Assembly (NCBI RefSeq): GCF_033170385.1
Contig: NZ_CP126170.1
Coordinates: 768,001-832,000, forward strand
Direction of reading: 5' to 3'
Length of the DNA: 64,000 nucleotides
Source of the DNA: Xanthomonas rydalmerensis
GTDB taxonomy: Bacteria > Pseudomonadota > Gammaproteobacteria > Xanthomonadales > Xanthomonadaceae
Part shown: positions 20,035 through 32,719 of the stretch, piece by piece
Layout of the letters: every line of letters starts with the position of its first letter
Position numbering within the stretch: position 1 is the stretch's first letter
Program-made: the position numbers and the translations under genes
Notes under the pieces: generated by a model
What the model was told of the DNA's origin: nothing
Seen by the model: only the letters and a program-made list of their open reading frames with translations
Databases searched by the model: none

Positions 20035-23000
20035 ATGCATGTCTGCCTGCTGTCCCCCTTTCCCTCTCACGAAGCGGCCGCGCTGGACGCGGCCATGGCG
20101 GCAGCGCAGGCGCAGGGCTGCGATCACATCGTCCTTCCCAGTCCGTTCGCGCAGGATGCGCAGGGGCGCCTGCACGACCCCGCCGCCCACGACGCGGCCG
20201 GGCTGGCACAGCTGCGGCAATGGCTGCAACGCGCAGAACAGCATGGGTTGCGCGTGCTGCTGGATCTGCGCATCGACGAGATCGGCGGCGGCAGCGGTCT
20301 GCTGCAGGAACATCCGCACTGGTTCCGCGCCCGCAGCTCGACCCTGCCGGACCCACGCGCCGAACGCGCCGCGCCGGACATCGCCCAGGGCCGCTTTGCC
20401 TCCGCCGAGGAGGGTGCGGGGCTGGCGCAGTGGTGGAGCACGCGCCTGCTCGACTGGCTGCATGGCGGCGTGGCCGGTTTCCGTGTGCTGCAGCCGCAGC
20501 GCGTACCGGCTGCGCTGTGGCGCACGCTGATCGGCGAGGTCCATGCGCAGGCACCGCACGCGCGGCTTCTGGCGTGGACGCCCGGGCTGGGCCTGGACGC
20601 CTTGCGCGGCCTGGCCGGTGCCGGCTTCGATGCCGCGTTTTCCTCGCTGGCCTGGTGGGACGGCCGCGGCGATTGGTTCTTCGACGAGGACAGCGCGCTG
20701 CGCGCGCTGGCGCGCCGCGTGGTCGCCACCGTCGATGCCGATGCGCCTGTCGCCTCAGCGCTGCCCCTGCCACGCGCGCAGCGGCAGCGCCTGGCGGCCG
20801 CGTTCGGCGGCGCCTGGGCGATCGCTGCGCAGGACATCCTGACGGAGCACGCGCAGCCCGGGCACGCGCAGCACACGCTGTCCGAGAGCGACGGGTCCAC
20901 GCCGGCAGCGCCGCTGCCCGATGCCAACGCGGCGCTGCGCTTGCGTCCGCTGCTGCGCGACGGCGCCCTGACCGCGTTGGCGGTGGAGCCGCTGGATGCC
21001 GCGCCGTGGCTGGTGCTGCTCAACAGCGATCGCGACCACCTGCTACCGGTGCCGGGCCCGGCGCTGCTGCGCCTGCTGGGCGACAGCGAGGGCCTGCTCA
21101 GCGACCACGGCGAACCGATCCAGGGCGAGCAGGGCGGCACCCTGGAAGCGGGCGAAGTCCGCATCTATCGCAGCCTGCCGGCGCGCCCGGTGCTGACCGC
21201 GGCGCGCGCCCGCACCCCGGCCGAGGTCGCCGCCGGCGAGGCGCGGGTGTGCATCGAGTCGGTGACGCCCTCGGTGGACGACGGCCGCTTCCCGGTCAAG
21301 CGCACGGTCGGCGACCGGATCTGCGTCGAAGCCGATGCGTTCTGCGACGGCCACGATCGCATCGCCGTGGCGCTGCTGTGGCGCGCCGCCGATGCACGCA
21401 CCTGGTCCAGCACGCCGATGCGCGCGCTCGGCAACGACCGCTGGCGTGGCGAGTTCCCGCTGCAGCGCTTGGGCCGCTACGAGTTCCGCATCGAGGCCTG
21501 GCGCGACGTCTACGCCACCACCCATGCCGACCTGGAAAAGAAGCGTGCCGCCGGTACGCTGCTGCCGGTGGACGTGCAGGAAGCGCTGGCCCAGGTCGAG
21601 GCCGCGCGCGGCCGCAGCCGCGGCGCGCTGGCCACCCGGCTGAAGGCCATCACCACGCGCATCGCCCGCACCAGCGACCTGGCCGAGAAGGCGCAACTCC
21701 TGCTCGAACCCGACACCGCCGAGGCGATGGCGCGCGCCGATGCCAAGCCGTTCCGCACCGAGTACCCGATGACCTTCCGGGTCGAGGCCGAACGCCGCGC
21801 CGCGCATTTCGCCAGCTGGTACGAACTGTTTCCGCGCTCGCAGAGCGGCGATCCGCAGCGTCACGGCACGTTCGACGACGTGATCGCGCGGCTGCCGCAT
21901 ATCCAGGCGATGGGTTTCGACGTACTGTACATGCCGCCGATCCATCCCATCGGCGAGAAGAACCGTAAGGGCCGCAACAACGCGGTGACTGCCGAGCCGG
22001 GCGAGCCTGGCAGCCCGTACGCGATCGGCTCGGCCGAGGGCGGGCATACCGAGGTGCATCCGGAGCTGGGCGGGCTGGAAGGGTTTCGCCGCCTGCGCGC
22101 GGCCGCGGCCGAGCACGGCCTGGAACTGGCGCTGGACTTCGCCATCCAGTGCGCGCCGGACCATCCCTGGTTGCGCGACCACCCAGACTGGTTCACCTGG
22201 CGCGCGGATGGCTCCATCCCGTACGCGGAAAACCCGCCGAAGAAGTACCAGGACATCGTCAACGTCGACTTCTACGCCAGCGGCGCGGTCCCCGCCCTGT
22301 GGAACGCGCTGCGCGATGCGGTGCTGTTCTGGGTCAACGAGGGCGTCACCTTGTTCCGCGTCGACAACCCGCACACCAAGCCGTTCCCGTTCTGGGAATG
22401 GCTGATCGCCGAGGTGCGCGGGCGTCATCCGGAGGTGGTGTTCCTGTCCGAGGCCTTCACCCGGCCCAAGCCGATGTACCGGCTGGCCAAGGTCGGCTTC
22501 TCGCAGTCCTACACCTACTTCACCTGGCGTCAGCACAAGGCCGAGCTGCAGGCCTACATCGAGGAACTCAACAGCGGCGTGCCCAGCGAATGCTTCCGGC
22601 CGCACTTCTTCGTCAACACCCCGGACATCAATCCGCTGTTCCTGCAGCACAGCGGGCGCAGCGGGCATTTGATCCGCGCCGCGCTGGCGACCACGCTGTC
22701 CGGGCTGTGGGGCATGTACCAAGGCTTCGAGCTGTGCGAGGCCACGCCGCTGCCGGGCAAGGAGGAATACCTCGACTCGGAGAAGTACCAGTTGCGCGTG
22801 TGGCCCGAGCGCGCGCCGGGCGACATCGTCGACGAGATCACCCGCCTCAACCTGCTGCGCCGCCAGCATCCGGAACTGCAGTCGCACCTGGGCACCCGTT
22901 TCTACACCGCCCACAACGACCAGGTGCTGTACTTCGGCAAGTTCCTCGACGCCGCACACCTGGCGCGTGGCCGCAGCCTGGTGCTGGTGGCGGTGAGCCT

Positions 23001-23192
23001 GGACCCGTACGCGCCGCAGAACGCGCAGATCGAAGTGCCGCTATGGGAACTGGGCCTGCCCGACCACGCCAGCGTCGCCGTGCGCGACCTGTGGGACGGC
23101 CATGATTTCACCTGGCACGGCAAGACCCAACACATCCGCCTCGATCCGTCGCGGCCGTTCGCCTTGTGGCGCATCCGCGCCGGAGTTTCTGC

Positions 23193-23196
<4 letters not shown>
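20035..23196 (+). CDS. glgE: GlgE alpha-1,4-glucan:maltose-1-phosphate maltosyltransferase with N-terminal degenerate GH13 domain
   Basis: 1053 residues, far longer than ordinary GlgE (about 660-700). Residues from about 400 on are Glg[56 protein letters not shown], nucleophile Asp in [18 protein letters not shown] (near 777) and acid Glu in [19 protein letters not shown] (near 806). It extends alpha-glucan from maltose-1-phosphate. Residues 1-390 look like a second, inactive GH13 barrel: [15 protein letters not shown] resembles the GH13 region I strand, and [18 protein letters not shown] resembles the nucleophile strand with Asp lost. The stop overlaps the next start (ATGA). It is first gene of a three-gene operon. 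Confidence 0.93.
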
Positions 23197-26542
<3,346 letters not shown>

Positions 26543-26546
<4 letters not shown>

Positions 26547-28726
26547 GTGATGCCGTCCACGTCTGGGACGACGCGACGCAACGCGCCTTCGCCACTGCCC
26601 GTCACGGCGACCCGTTCGCCGTGCTGGGCGTGCATCGCCTCGGCAATGCGCGGGTGCTGCGCAGTTACCAGCCGGGTGCCGATGCGGTGGTCGCGGTGCT
26701 GGAGGACGGCAGCGAAGTGCCGCTTCAGCAAGGACCGGAGGGCTTCTTCCATGCCGAGCTGCCGCACGAGGGCCGCTACCGCCTGCGCATCCGTTGGCCC
26801 GGCGGCGAGCAGGACACCGCCGACGCGTATGCGTTCGGCCCGCAGCTCAGCGATTTCGACCTGCACCTGATCGGCGAAGGCCATCACCTGCGCCTGGCCG
26901 ATGCGCTGGGCGCCAATGTGGTCGAGGTCGACGGCGAGCAGGGCACCCGCTTCGCGGTGTGGGCACCCAATGCCTCGCGCGTGGCGGTGATCGGCGACTT
27001 CAACAGCTGGGACGCGCGCCGCCACCCGATGCGCCTGCGTCACCAGGCCGGCGTGTGGGAACTGTTCGTGCCTGGCGTCGGTCCCGGCGCGCGCTACAAG
27101 TTCGCCCTGCGCGGCCCGCGCGGCGAAGAGCTGCCGCCCAAGGCCGACCCGGTCGCGCGCCAGGCCGAACTGGCGCCCGGCACCGCCTCCATCGTCGCCG
27201 ACCCGGCGCCGTTCCAGTGGCGCGACGACGCCTGGATGGCCACGCGCGCGCGCCGCCACGCCCCGCAGGCCCCGATCAGCGTGTACGAAGTGCATGCCGG
27301 CTCGTGGATGCACGCCGAAGATGGCAGCCTGCTCGACTGGGACGCGCTAGCCGAACGGCTGATTCCCTACGTGGCCGACATGGGCTTCACCCACATCGAA
27401 CTGCTGCCGGTCACCGAGCACCCATTCGGCGGCTCCTGGGGCTACCAGCCGCTGGGCCTGTTCGCGCCCACCGCGCGCTTCGGCAGCCCGGAAGGCTTCG
27501 CCCGCTTCGTCGATCGCTGCCACCGCGAGGACATCGGCGTCATCGTCGACTGGGTGCCGGCGCATTTCCCCACCGATGCGCATGGCCTGGCCCATTTCGA
27601 CGGCACCGCGTTGTACGAACACGCCGACCCGCGCGAAGGCTTCCACCGCGACTGGAACACCCTCATCTACAACCACGGCCGTCGCGAAGTGTCCGGCTTC
27701 CTGATCGCCAGCGCGCTGGAATTCCTGCAGCGCTACCACGTCGACGGCCTGCGCGTGGACGCCGTCGCCTCCATGCTCTACCGCGACTACAGCCGCAACG
27801 CCGGCGAGTGGGTGCCCAACATCCACGGCGGCCGCGAGAACTACGAGACCATCGCCTTCCTGCGCCGTCTCAACCAGGTGGTGGCCGACCAGGCCCCCGG
27901 CGCCATAACCATCGCCGAAGAATCCACCGCCTGGCCCGGCGTCACCGCCGACCTCGCGCATGGCGGACTGGGCTTCAACTACAAGTGGAACATGGGCTGG
28001 ATGCACGACAGCCTGCACTACATCGAACTGGACCCGATCTACCGACGCTACCACCACGGCGAGATGACCTTCAGCATGGTCTACGCGTATTCCGAGCGCT
28101 TCATGCTGCCCATCTCCCACGACGAAGTGGTGCACGGCAAGCGCTCCCTGCTCGGGCGCATGCCCGGCGACGACTGGCAGCGCTTCGCCAACCTGCGCGC
28201 CTACCTCGGCTACATGTACACCCACCCCGGTCGCAAACTGCTGTTCATGGGCTGCGAAATCGCCCAGCCCACCGAGTGGAACCACGACGCCGCGCTGCCC
28301 TGGCACCTGCTCGACCAACCGAACCACCGCGGCATCCAGCGCCTGGTCCGCGACCTCAACCGCCTCTACGCCGAGCACCCCGCACTGCACGCCCGCGACG
28401 ACGAACCCGAAGGCTTCGCCTGGGTCATCGGCGACGACGCCGGCAACAGCCTGTTCGCCTACCTGCGCAAGGCCCGCAGCGGCGACACCCCGCTGCTGGT
28501 GGTGGCCAACCTCACCCCGCAGGTGCACCACGGCTACCGCATCGGCGTACCCCGCGCCGGCCGCTGGCGCGAACTGCTCAACTCCGACAGCGAGATCTAC
28601 GGCGGCAGCAACACCGGCAATGGCGGCAGCGTGCGCGCCGAGAACGTCGGCGCGCATGGGCATCCGGCGTCGCTGGTGCTGACTATCCCGCCGCTGGGGG
28701 TGCTGGTGCTTGGGGTGGAGGAGTAG
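26543..28726 (+). CDS. glgB: 1,4-alpha-glucan branching enzyme GlgB
   Basis: 727 residues, starting inside the previous stop. Two N-terminal CBM48-type modules ([34 protein letters not shown]) precede the GH13 subfamily 9 barrel: [19 protein letters not shown], nucleophile Asp in [18 protein letters not shown] (near 405), acid Glu in [12 protein letters not shown] (near 459), and [13 protein letters not shown] (near 523). It introduces alpha-1,6 branches into the glucan made by GlgE. It completes the trehalose-to-glycogen GlgE pathway in one operon; no glgA or glgC is in this window. Confidence 0.96.
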
Positions 28727-28795
28727 GGCGAGAGGGCAGAAGGGGCCGCGGCTAGAGGGCGAAAAGAGCCGGCTGTTCGGAGAGAAGCCGGCTGT

Positions 28796-28819
28796 TGTGG
28801 GAGGGACTTCAGTCCCGAC
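28796..28819. repeat. short dispersed repeat TGTGGGAGGGACTTCAGTCCCGAC, copy 1
   Basis: 24 bases with an internal GGGACTTCAGTCCC palindrome, identical to 55579-55602. It lies in the 350-base gap after glgB. The same gap also holds a perfect 8-bp stem (GGCCGAGA/TCTCGGCC, 28922-28942) with no T-run. Nothing else is recognised between glgB and the tRNA. Confidence 0.7.
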
Positions 28820-29077
28820 GCTGTCCCGATTGACTGTCAGCCCCGATCCGCAAGCACCCGAGATGCCAAGGATGCGCACCGATCAGGTGCAGTCCCTGGC
28901 GCTTAGCTCGCTGCGCCCAAAGGCCGAGAGCAATTCTCGGCCCCGTCTACCGCCCCGGGCAGACAGCCCACCACCCCGACCGGTAAACTCACGCCCGCCT
29001 CGGCGCCTTCCTCTGCATGCACGCCAGAGGCGCCAAGCCGGCGGCCGACGCATCGCCCGCTCGCTCCGGACGCGTCC

Positions 29078-29153
29078 GGGCCTATAGCTCAACGGTTAGA
29101 GCAGAGGACTCATAATCCTTTGGTTCCAGGTTCGAATCCTGGTGGGCCCACCA
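29078..29153 (+). tRNA. tRNA with CAT anticodon (tRNA-Ile2 or elongator tRNA-Met)
   Basis: 76 bases with a full cloverleaf. The acceptor stem GGGCCTA pairs with TGGGCCC (one G-T pair), the discriminator is A, and CCA is encoded. The D arm is AGCTCAACGGTTAGAGC; the anticodon stem GAGGA/TCCTT has loop CTCATAA (anticodon CAT at 29111-29113); the T arm is CCAGG-TTCGAAT-CCTGG. The body resembles E. coli ileX (Ile2, where C34 becomes lysidine) more than initiator tRNA: the first pair G1-C72 is intact, which rules out an initiator. Ile2 and elongator Met need a model-based call. The DNA after it is less GC-rich, as at tRNA integration sites. Confidence 0.95.
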
Positions 29154-29206
29154 TAGACATGCACGGCGGAATCTCGTGCTCTTGTAAGCACAAGTTGGCC
29201 AGATCG

Positions 29207-29241
29207 GACAACTCATCATGTCAATATGGGCATGAGTTGTC
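29207..29241. repeat. perfect 10-bp inverted repeat just after the tRNA
   Basis: GACAACTCAT (29207-29216) and ATGAGTTGTC (29232-29241) flank a 15-base centre. Just before it, GTGCT-cttgta-AGCAC (29176-29191) makes another small hairpin. There is no T-run, so neither is a standard terminator. They mark the start of the atypical DNA next to the tRNA. Confidence 0.6.
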
Positions 29242-29424
29242 TGCTGAAAACCGCGATAATGGCGGCGCAAGGTCAGAGTGGTGGTTCTGAAGGTAATAAA
29301 TTGCTATAAAAATAATTAGTTACGTAGCTTTGGCTGACGGTACAATAAACCGAACAGCGAATTCTGTACCAGAGCATCCGCCATGTGCGCGCGAAACATC
29401 TTAGAGATCCGCTGGACAGGGTCT

Positions 29425-29695
29425 CTCCAAGATCCTGCGCCACGCCTTGGAGTAGTGGAGGCTGGCGACCCCGGCTTTCCCATGCGCCAATGTTGCGCAA
29501 CGCCCGTTGCACGATCTTCGCGGCTTGGGCCCGCTCTATCTCGGCGGGGTCCTAGACGACTTGGCGATGGATTCTCCGAAGCACTCGATAGCGAGCCTTA
29601 GGCTGCTCGATAGCAAGCCGGCGATCTTCGAGATTCGGCGCCGACTCTCTTCAAAATTTTCGCAACTTGCCCAGCGACTTCATCCCTGATCCCAT
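29425..29695 (-). pseudogene. possible decayed gene remnant (two in-frame stops)
   Basis: Read on the minus strand from the ATG at 29695, one frame gives a protein-like string broken by TGA (29653-29651) and TAG (29554-29552). Its pieces look coding: ESAPNLEDRRLAIEQPKARY, RVLRRIHRQVV, DPAEIERAQAAKIVQRALRN and IGAWESRGRQPPLLQGVAQD. Charged helical composition without low complexity suggests a former gene. I cannot assign a family. The evidence is composition only, so this could be chance. Confidence 0.35.
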
Positions 29696-29918
29696 CTTGG
29701 TGGCGCGCAAGCTATCTCGGATAGCGGGCTGATACCCCGCAGGTGGCTTCCGACCCAGACAGTCGTTCGGTGTCTACGAAAGATTGGATAGTATGACCTG
29801 TCGATAGGCATCCGCTTCTAGTCAAGATGCGCTGATGATACATTTTGAGGTGGCTGAGTTTTTCCGGCGACCGAACGTGGGATAGCGCATTGGCATTCTT
29901 AACTGGCAAATTTCTGGG

Positions 29919-31556
29919 CTATTTCCCCGCGACCTGCCAGAACGCCGTGACGCCTGCTTGCCAGAAGGCGTCGAGATCCTGGGCAAGTTTGTCCCGTGGC
30001 AGCAAGGCGACCATCAGCGAAGCGAATGCTACAACCAGTGCGAGAACTGTCAGCCATTCCATGCGGCGTTGGGCTTTGATGCTCTCGTGGACGCTGAGGA
30101 CTGCAGATACTTGCTCGAAATGCTCACGTATCGAAACCTCCTCCTCGATTAGTCGGTTTGCCAGGTAATTGATGCTGCCGCGGATTTCCTCAGTCAGTTC
30201 CCGCGGCTTGTCTCCGTCCCCCCATCCCGGTGTGGTGAATGATGGGCAATCGTGATGGTACCAACCAGCATCTTTGGACTCCCGAGCAAGTTCTCTTGCG
30301 ATTGCAGGTGATCCTAGCGTTCGGTCGAAGAATTGGCTGATCTCGCGCAGCGAACGCTTGACGCTACGTCGACCTGATCGTGCTTTCTTTAGATTTTCGC
30401 GTGTGGCGTTGATGTCGCGCGACTGCTCCTTCAGATATTCGAGCGTTGATGCATGGATGAGAAAGCCGTGAAGTGTCTCTTGGCACACATGAAGAAAGGC
30501 ATTCATGGTCTTGCCGCCGTAGTGTTTCATCCCCTCTTCGGGGTAGGCCGCGACATCCAATGCAGCCAGGATGTGCAACCCTTCCTCTTGCTCCCTGAAT
30601 CGGTCAATCGATAGCTGAAGCCCAGGCGAGCTCTTGTAGGTCCATGTTTCATGTGGAGGAACGTTGGCTAACGCCCAGCGCCATCCAGAAAATCTGTTGC
30701 GTGGCGAATGCTCTGGTTCATGGAAGATTGGACCGCTCTGGGACGTCAGCAATTCCATTGTTGGAAAATTTTCTGGGCGCTTGAGTCCACTAAAGAACCC
30801 CGGAATGTGTTGGCCGAACCAGTTCCCTACCATGCGCCGAAGGTCTCTTCGGGCTACCTCGATGGCTTCGCGCTTTTGGTTCTCCGGGCCTATGGATTGG
30901 ATTGATCGGCGGGATCGAAAACTACGCCGGCGATAGGTCGTGCGGTCCCGGTTGAGCTCCGTCGCATAGCGCTGAGCCAAGGATTCTTCCAGCAGGAATC
31001 CTACAAGCATCACAGTCAGGGACGAGGTGATCTGATGTACGCAAACCGTCAGCGATTGCACACCCGGCGGCAGCGTTGTGAAGTTGTGGATCAGTGGTGG
31101 TGCGTTGCCACGTCGCTCTTTTCCTAGCACACACCCCACGTTCAACCAGGCCCATGCGCCAAAGGAACGTCTCTCCCGGACCCACCTCAGCACGCTGTCC
31201 TTCTCGTTCCACGCAGCCACGCCTTTCCAGCCAAGCTTCTCCAGTCCGCTATACAGGCCTTCTACTTCCGCCGATCCATAGAGTTCGACACCCCAGATCA
31301 CGTTTACCCGGAGTTCCAACTCGAGTGGCACGCGGATGCGTTCGTTCTCCTTCCGGTCGTGCTCGCGTTCATACTCACGATCCGTCCGATAGGGATCGGG
31401 GATTAGATTGGGCAAGAGCCAGTGGGCTTGCCAGCGCAGGTTTCGCAACCACTTCCGCTGGAGTGACTTCTTGGCTGGGGGCGGCTCCGGGGAGCTATTC
31501 GCTGAATCGTTCGTGGGCGGGAGATAGGGTTGTTCGGATTCTGTCGGCGTGGCCAT
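29919..31556 (-). CDS. unrecognised 545-residue protein with C-terminal membrane helix (island gene)
   Basis: 545 residues from ATG 31556. I do not recognise the family. Visible: a Pro/Ser-rich disordered start (about 1-30); a basic stretch; a folded middle with many Trp and His residues; a basic run RRRSFRSRRS (near 205-215); a charged, probably coiled-coil helix TLEYLKEQSRDINATREN onward (roughly 365-410). Then a helix leads into a single membrane segment WLTVLALVVAFASLMVALL (about 501-519) and a short tail. The helix-then-membrane end is loosely CorA-like, but no GMN motif is seen. Base composition is clearly less GC-rich, with A/T-ending codons, unlike all neighbours, which points to transfer. 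It is the only intact gene between the tRNA and 32 kb. A role in defence or stress is conceivable from context only. Confidence 0.75.
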   Translation of the reverse strand: MATPTESEQPYLPPTNDSANSSPEPPPAKKSLQRKWLRNLRWQAHWLLPNLIPDPYRTDREYEREHDRKENERIRVPLELELRVNVIWGVELYGSAEVEGLYSGLEKLGWKGVAAWNEKDSVLRWVRERRSFGAWAWLNVGCVLGKERRGNAPPLIHNFTTLPPGVQSLTVCVHQITSSLTVMLVGFLLEESLAQRYATELNRDRTTYRRRSFRSRRSIQSIGPENQKREAIEVARRDLRRMVGNWFGQHIPGFFSGLKRPENFPTMELLTSQSGPIFHEPEHSPRNRFSGWRWALANVPPHETWTYKSSPGLQLSIDRFREQEEGLHILAALDVAAYPEEGMKHYGGKTMNAFLHVCQETLHGFLIHASTLEYLKEQSRDINATRENLKKARSGRRSVKRSLREISQFFDRTLGSPAIARELARESKDAGWYHHDCPSFTTPGWGDGDKPRELTEEIRGSINYLANRLIEEEVSIREHFEQVSAVLSVHESIKAQRRMEWLTVLALVVAFASLMVALLPRDKLAQDLDAFWQAGVTAFWQVAGK

Positions 31557-31595
31557 ATTCGACGGATAATTCGGGCGAGAGAGAACAAACTACCT

Positions 31596-31613
31596 TGATA
31601 CGATGCCGTATCA
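31596..31613. promoter_or_regulatory. palindrome upstream of the island gene
   Basis: TGATACG-ATGC-CGTATCA, a perfect 7-bp inverted repeat, lies 40 bases upstream of the ATG at 31556. Its size and place suggest an operator. No regulator gene is found in the island. Confidence 0.45.
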
Positions 31614-32087
31614 GTATCCAAGACGCCCCCTGGGGCAGGCGAGCCGGGCCTATTGGGCTATGGCCCGCCAACTGCTCCGTAGCCAGCTTTTCCCGGAACC
31701 GTCCATCAATGGCAGGAATTAGCGATTGGACCTGACGGCGCTTGACTTGCGGATATGTTTGCGAGCCCGAAGACCCGAGTACGACCAGTATACCGGTCGT
31801 TCTTCACGTATAGGCTTGGGCAGGGTGTCACCATGCGACGCTAGCTTAGGGCGCTACTTCCGAAATCGACCCAAAGCAGATATCGAGTGGACTTTGGTCA
31901 TGGGTCTAGAATGCTTGGTGGCGTTGATATCTCTCAGTCAACCTTAGCTCGGACGACCTAAGGCGGTTGCTCAGCGAAAACAGGGGTCAGAGTGCACTTA
32001 CTTGCATCAGTCTCTACCGGGTAACGCTCCTAGTTTCCGCAGTCGTTCTCCAAGCAAGTTGAGGATATGGATTGGGCTCGGCGTTGC
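31614..32087. other. intergenic, atypical composition
   Basis: Together with the upstream region of the island gene this makes about 530 bases without a supported gene. Around 31982-31997 a string GGGGTCAGAGTGCACT occurs, of a kind often seen near transposase remnants in related bacteria, but no transposase is present. Composition returns to GC-rich near 32.1 kb, which marks the end of the atypical block. Confidence 0.4.
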
Positions 32088-32630
32088 TTACCGCTTCCGA
32101 GCCGGTGACGTCGTCGGAGGTGTTGCGCGTTGTGCAAGGATCGCCCCAGTCACCAGCTCGAACATGCGCTCGGAGCGCTGAGCATGCGACGGCTGTTCCC
32201 GCAACCAGGCCAGCGCCGCGATCAGGTCGAACAGTTCGTCGCCGTCCATGTCGGCGCGCGCCTTGCCGTCCGCCTGGGCGCGCGCCAGCAATGCGGCGCC
32301 TGCGGAGCGTAGCCGCACGCAGGAGGCGTGCAGTGCGGAGGCGTCGTCTTCGATGGCGGACATCATCAGGGCGAGGATGCCGCGCTGGCGATGAGTGAAG
32401 GCGATGATCTCCTCAAGCCAAGCCAGCAGGGCCTGGTCCGAGGCCGCGGCCGTGCGCAGGGCGTCGGCCTTGGTCGCCAGATCCTCGAAGTCGTTACGCA
32501 GCAGCGCTTCGAGGAGCGCTTCGCGGGCCGGGAAGTGGCGGTACAAGGTGCCCAGGCCGACTTCGGCGCGGCGGGCGATGTCGCGCAGCGAGGTGTCCGC
32601 GCCGGCTTCCGCCAGGGCCTCGCGGGCCAC
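32088..32630 (-). CDS. TetR-family regulator, 5'-truncated duplicate
   Basis: 180 residues if translated from GTG 32630. From LLDVAREALAEAG on it is almost the same as the TetR protein at 37471 (DIARRAEVGLGTLYRHFP, EALLRNDFEDLA, WLEEIIAFTHRQRGIL, DGDELFDLIAALAWLREQPS). The helix-turn-helix is intact. The intact copy starts MRADAQKNYQR, but here the bases before 32640 are unrelated and no ATG exists in frame before a stop at 32715. So the normal start and first half of helix 1 are lost. It may still be made from the GTG, or be a dying copy. It has no neighbouring target of its own, since its former partner oxidoreductase is the remnant at 35490. Confidence 0.7.
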   Translation of the reverse strand: MAREALAEAGADTSLRDIARRAEVGLGTLYRHFPAREALLEALLRNDFEDLATKADALRTAAASDQALLAWLEEIIAFTHRQRGILALMMSAIEDDASALHASCVRLRSAGAALLARAQADGKARADMDGDELFDLIAALAWLREQPSHAQRSERMFELVTGAILAQRATPPTTSPARKR

Positions 32631-32719
32631 GTCCAGTAGATGGAAGCGAGTGAGGGATGTGGGCGTGCCGTTAGCGCGGCGCCAGGCATTGAAGCTAGAG
32701 CCGCGCCGGCAGAATCACA

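Noticed and set aside
29082..29270. Minus-strand frame ending HQDSNLEPKDYESSALTVEL
   Set aside because: This is the antisense translation of the tRNA, a well-known artefact string in annotated genomes; not a gene.
31980..31998. Insertion-sequence end suspected from GGGGTCAGAGTGCACT
   Set aside because: No transposase, no second end and no target duplication could be found.
29154..32087. Direct repeat of the tRNA 3' end as an attachment site
   Set aside because: No copy of the TTCGAATCCTGG segment was seen up to 32.1 kb, and no integrase gene is present; island status rests on composition and position only.
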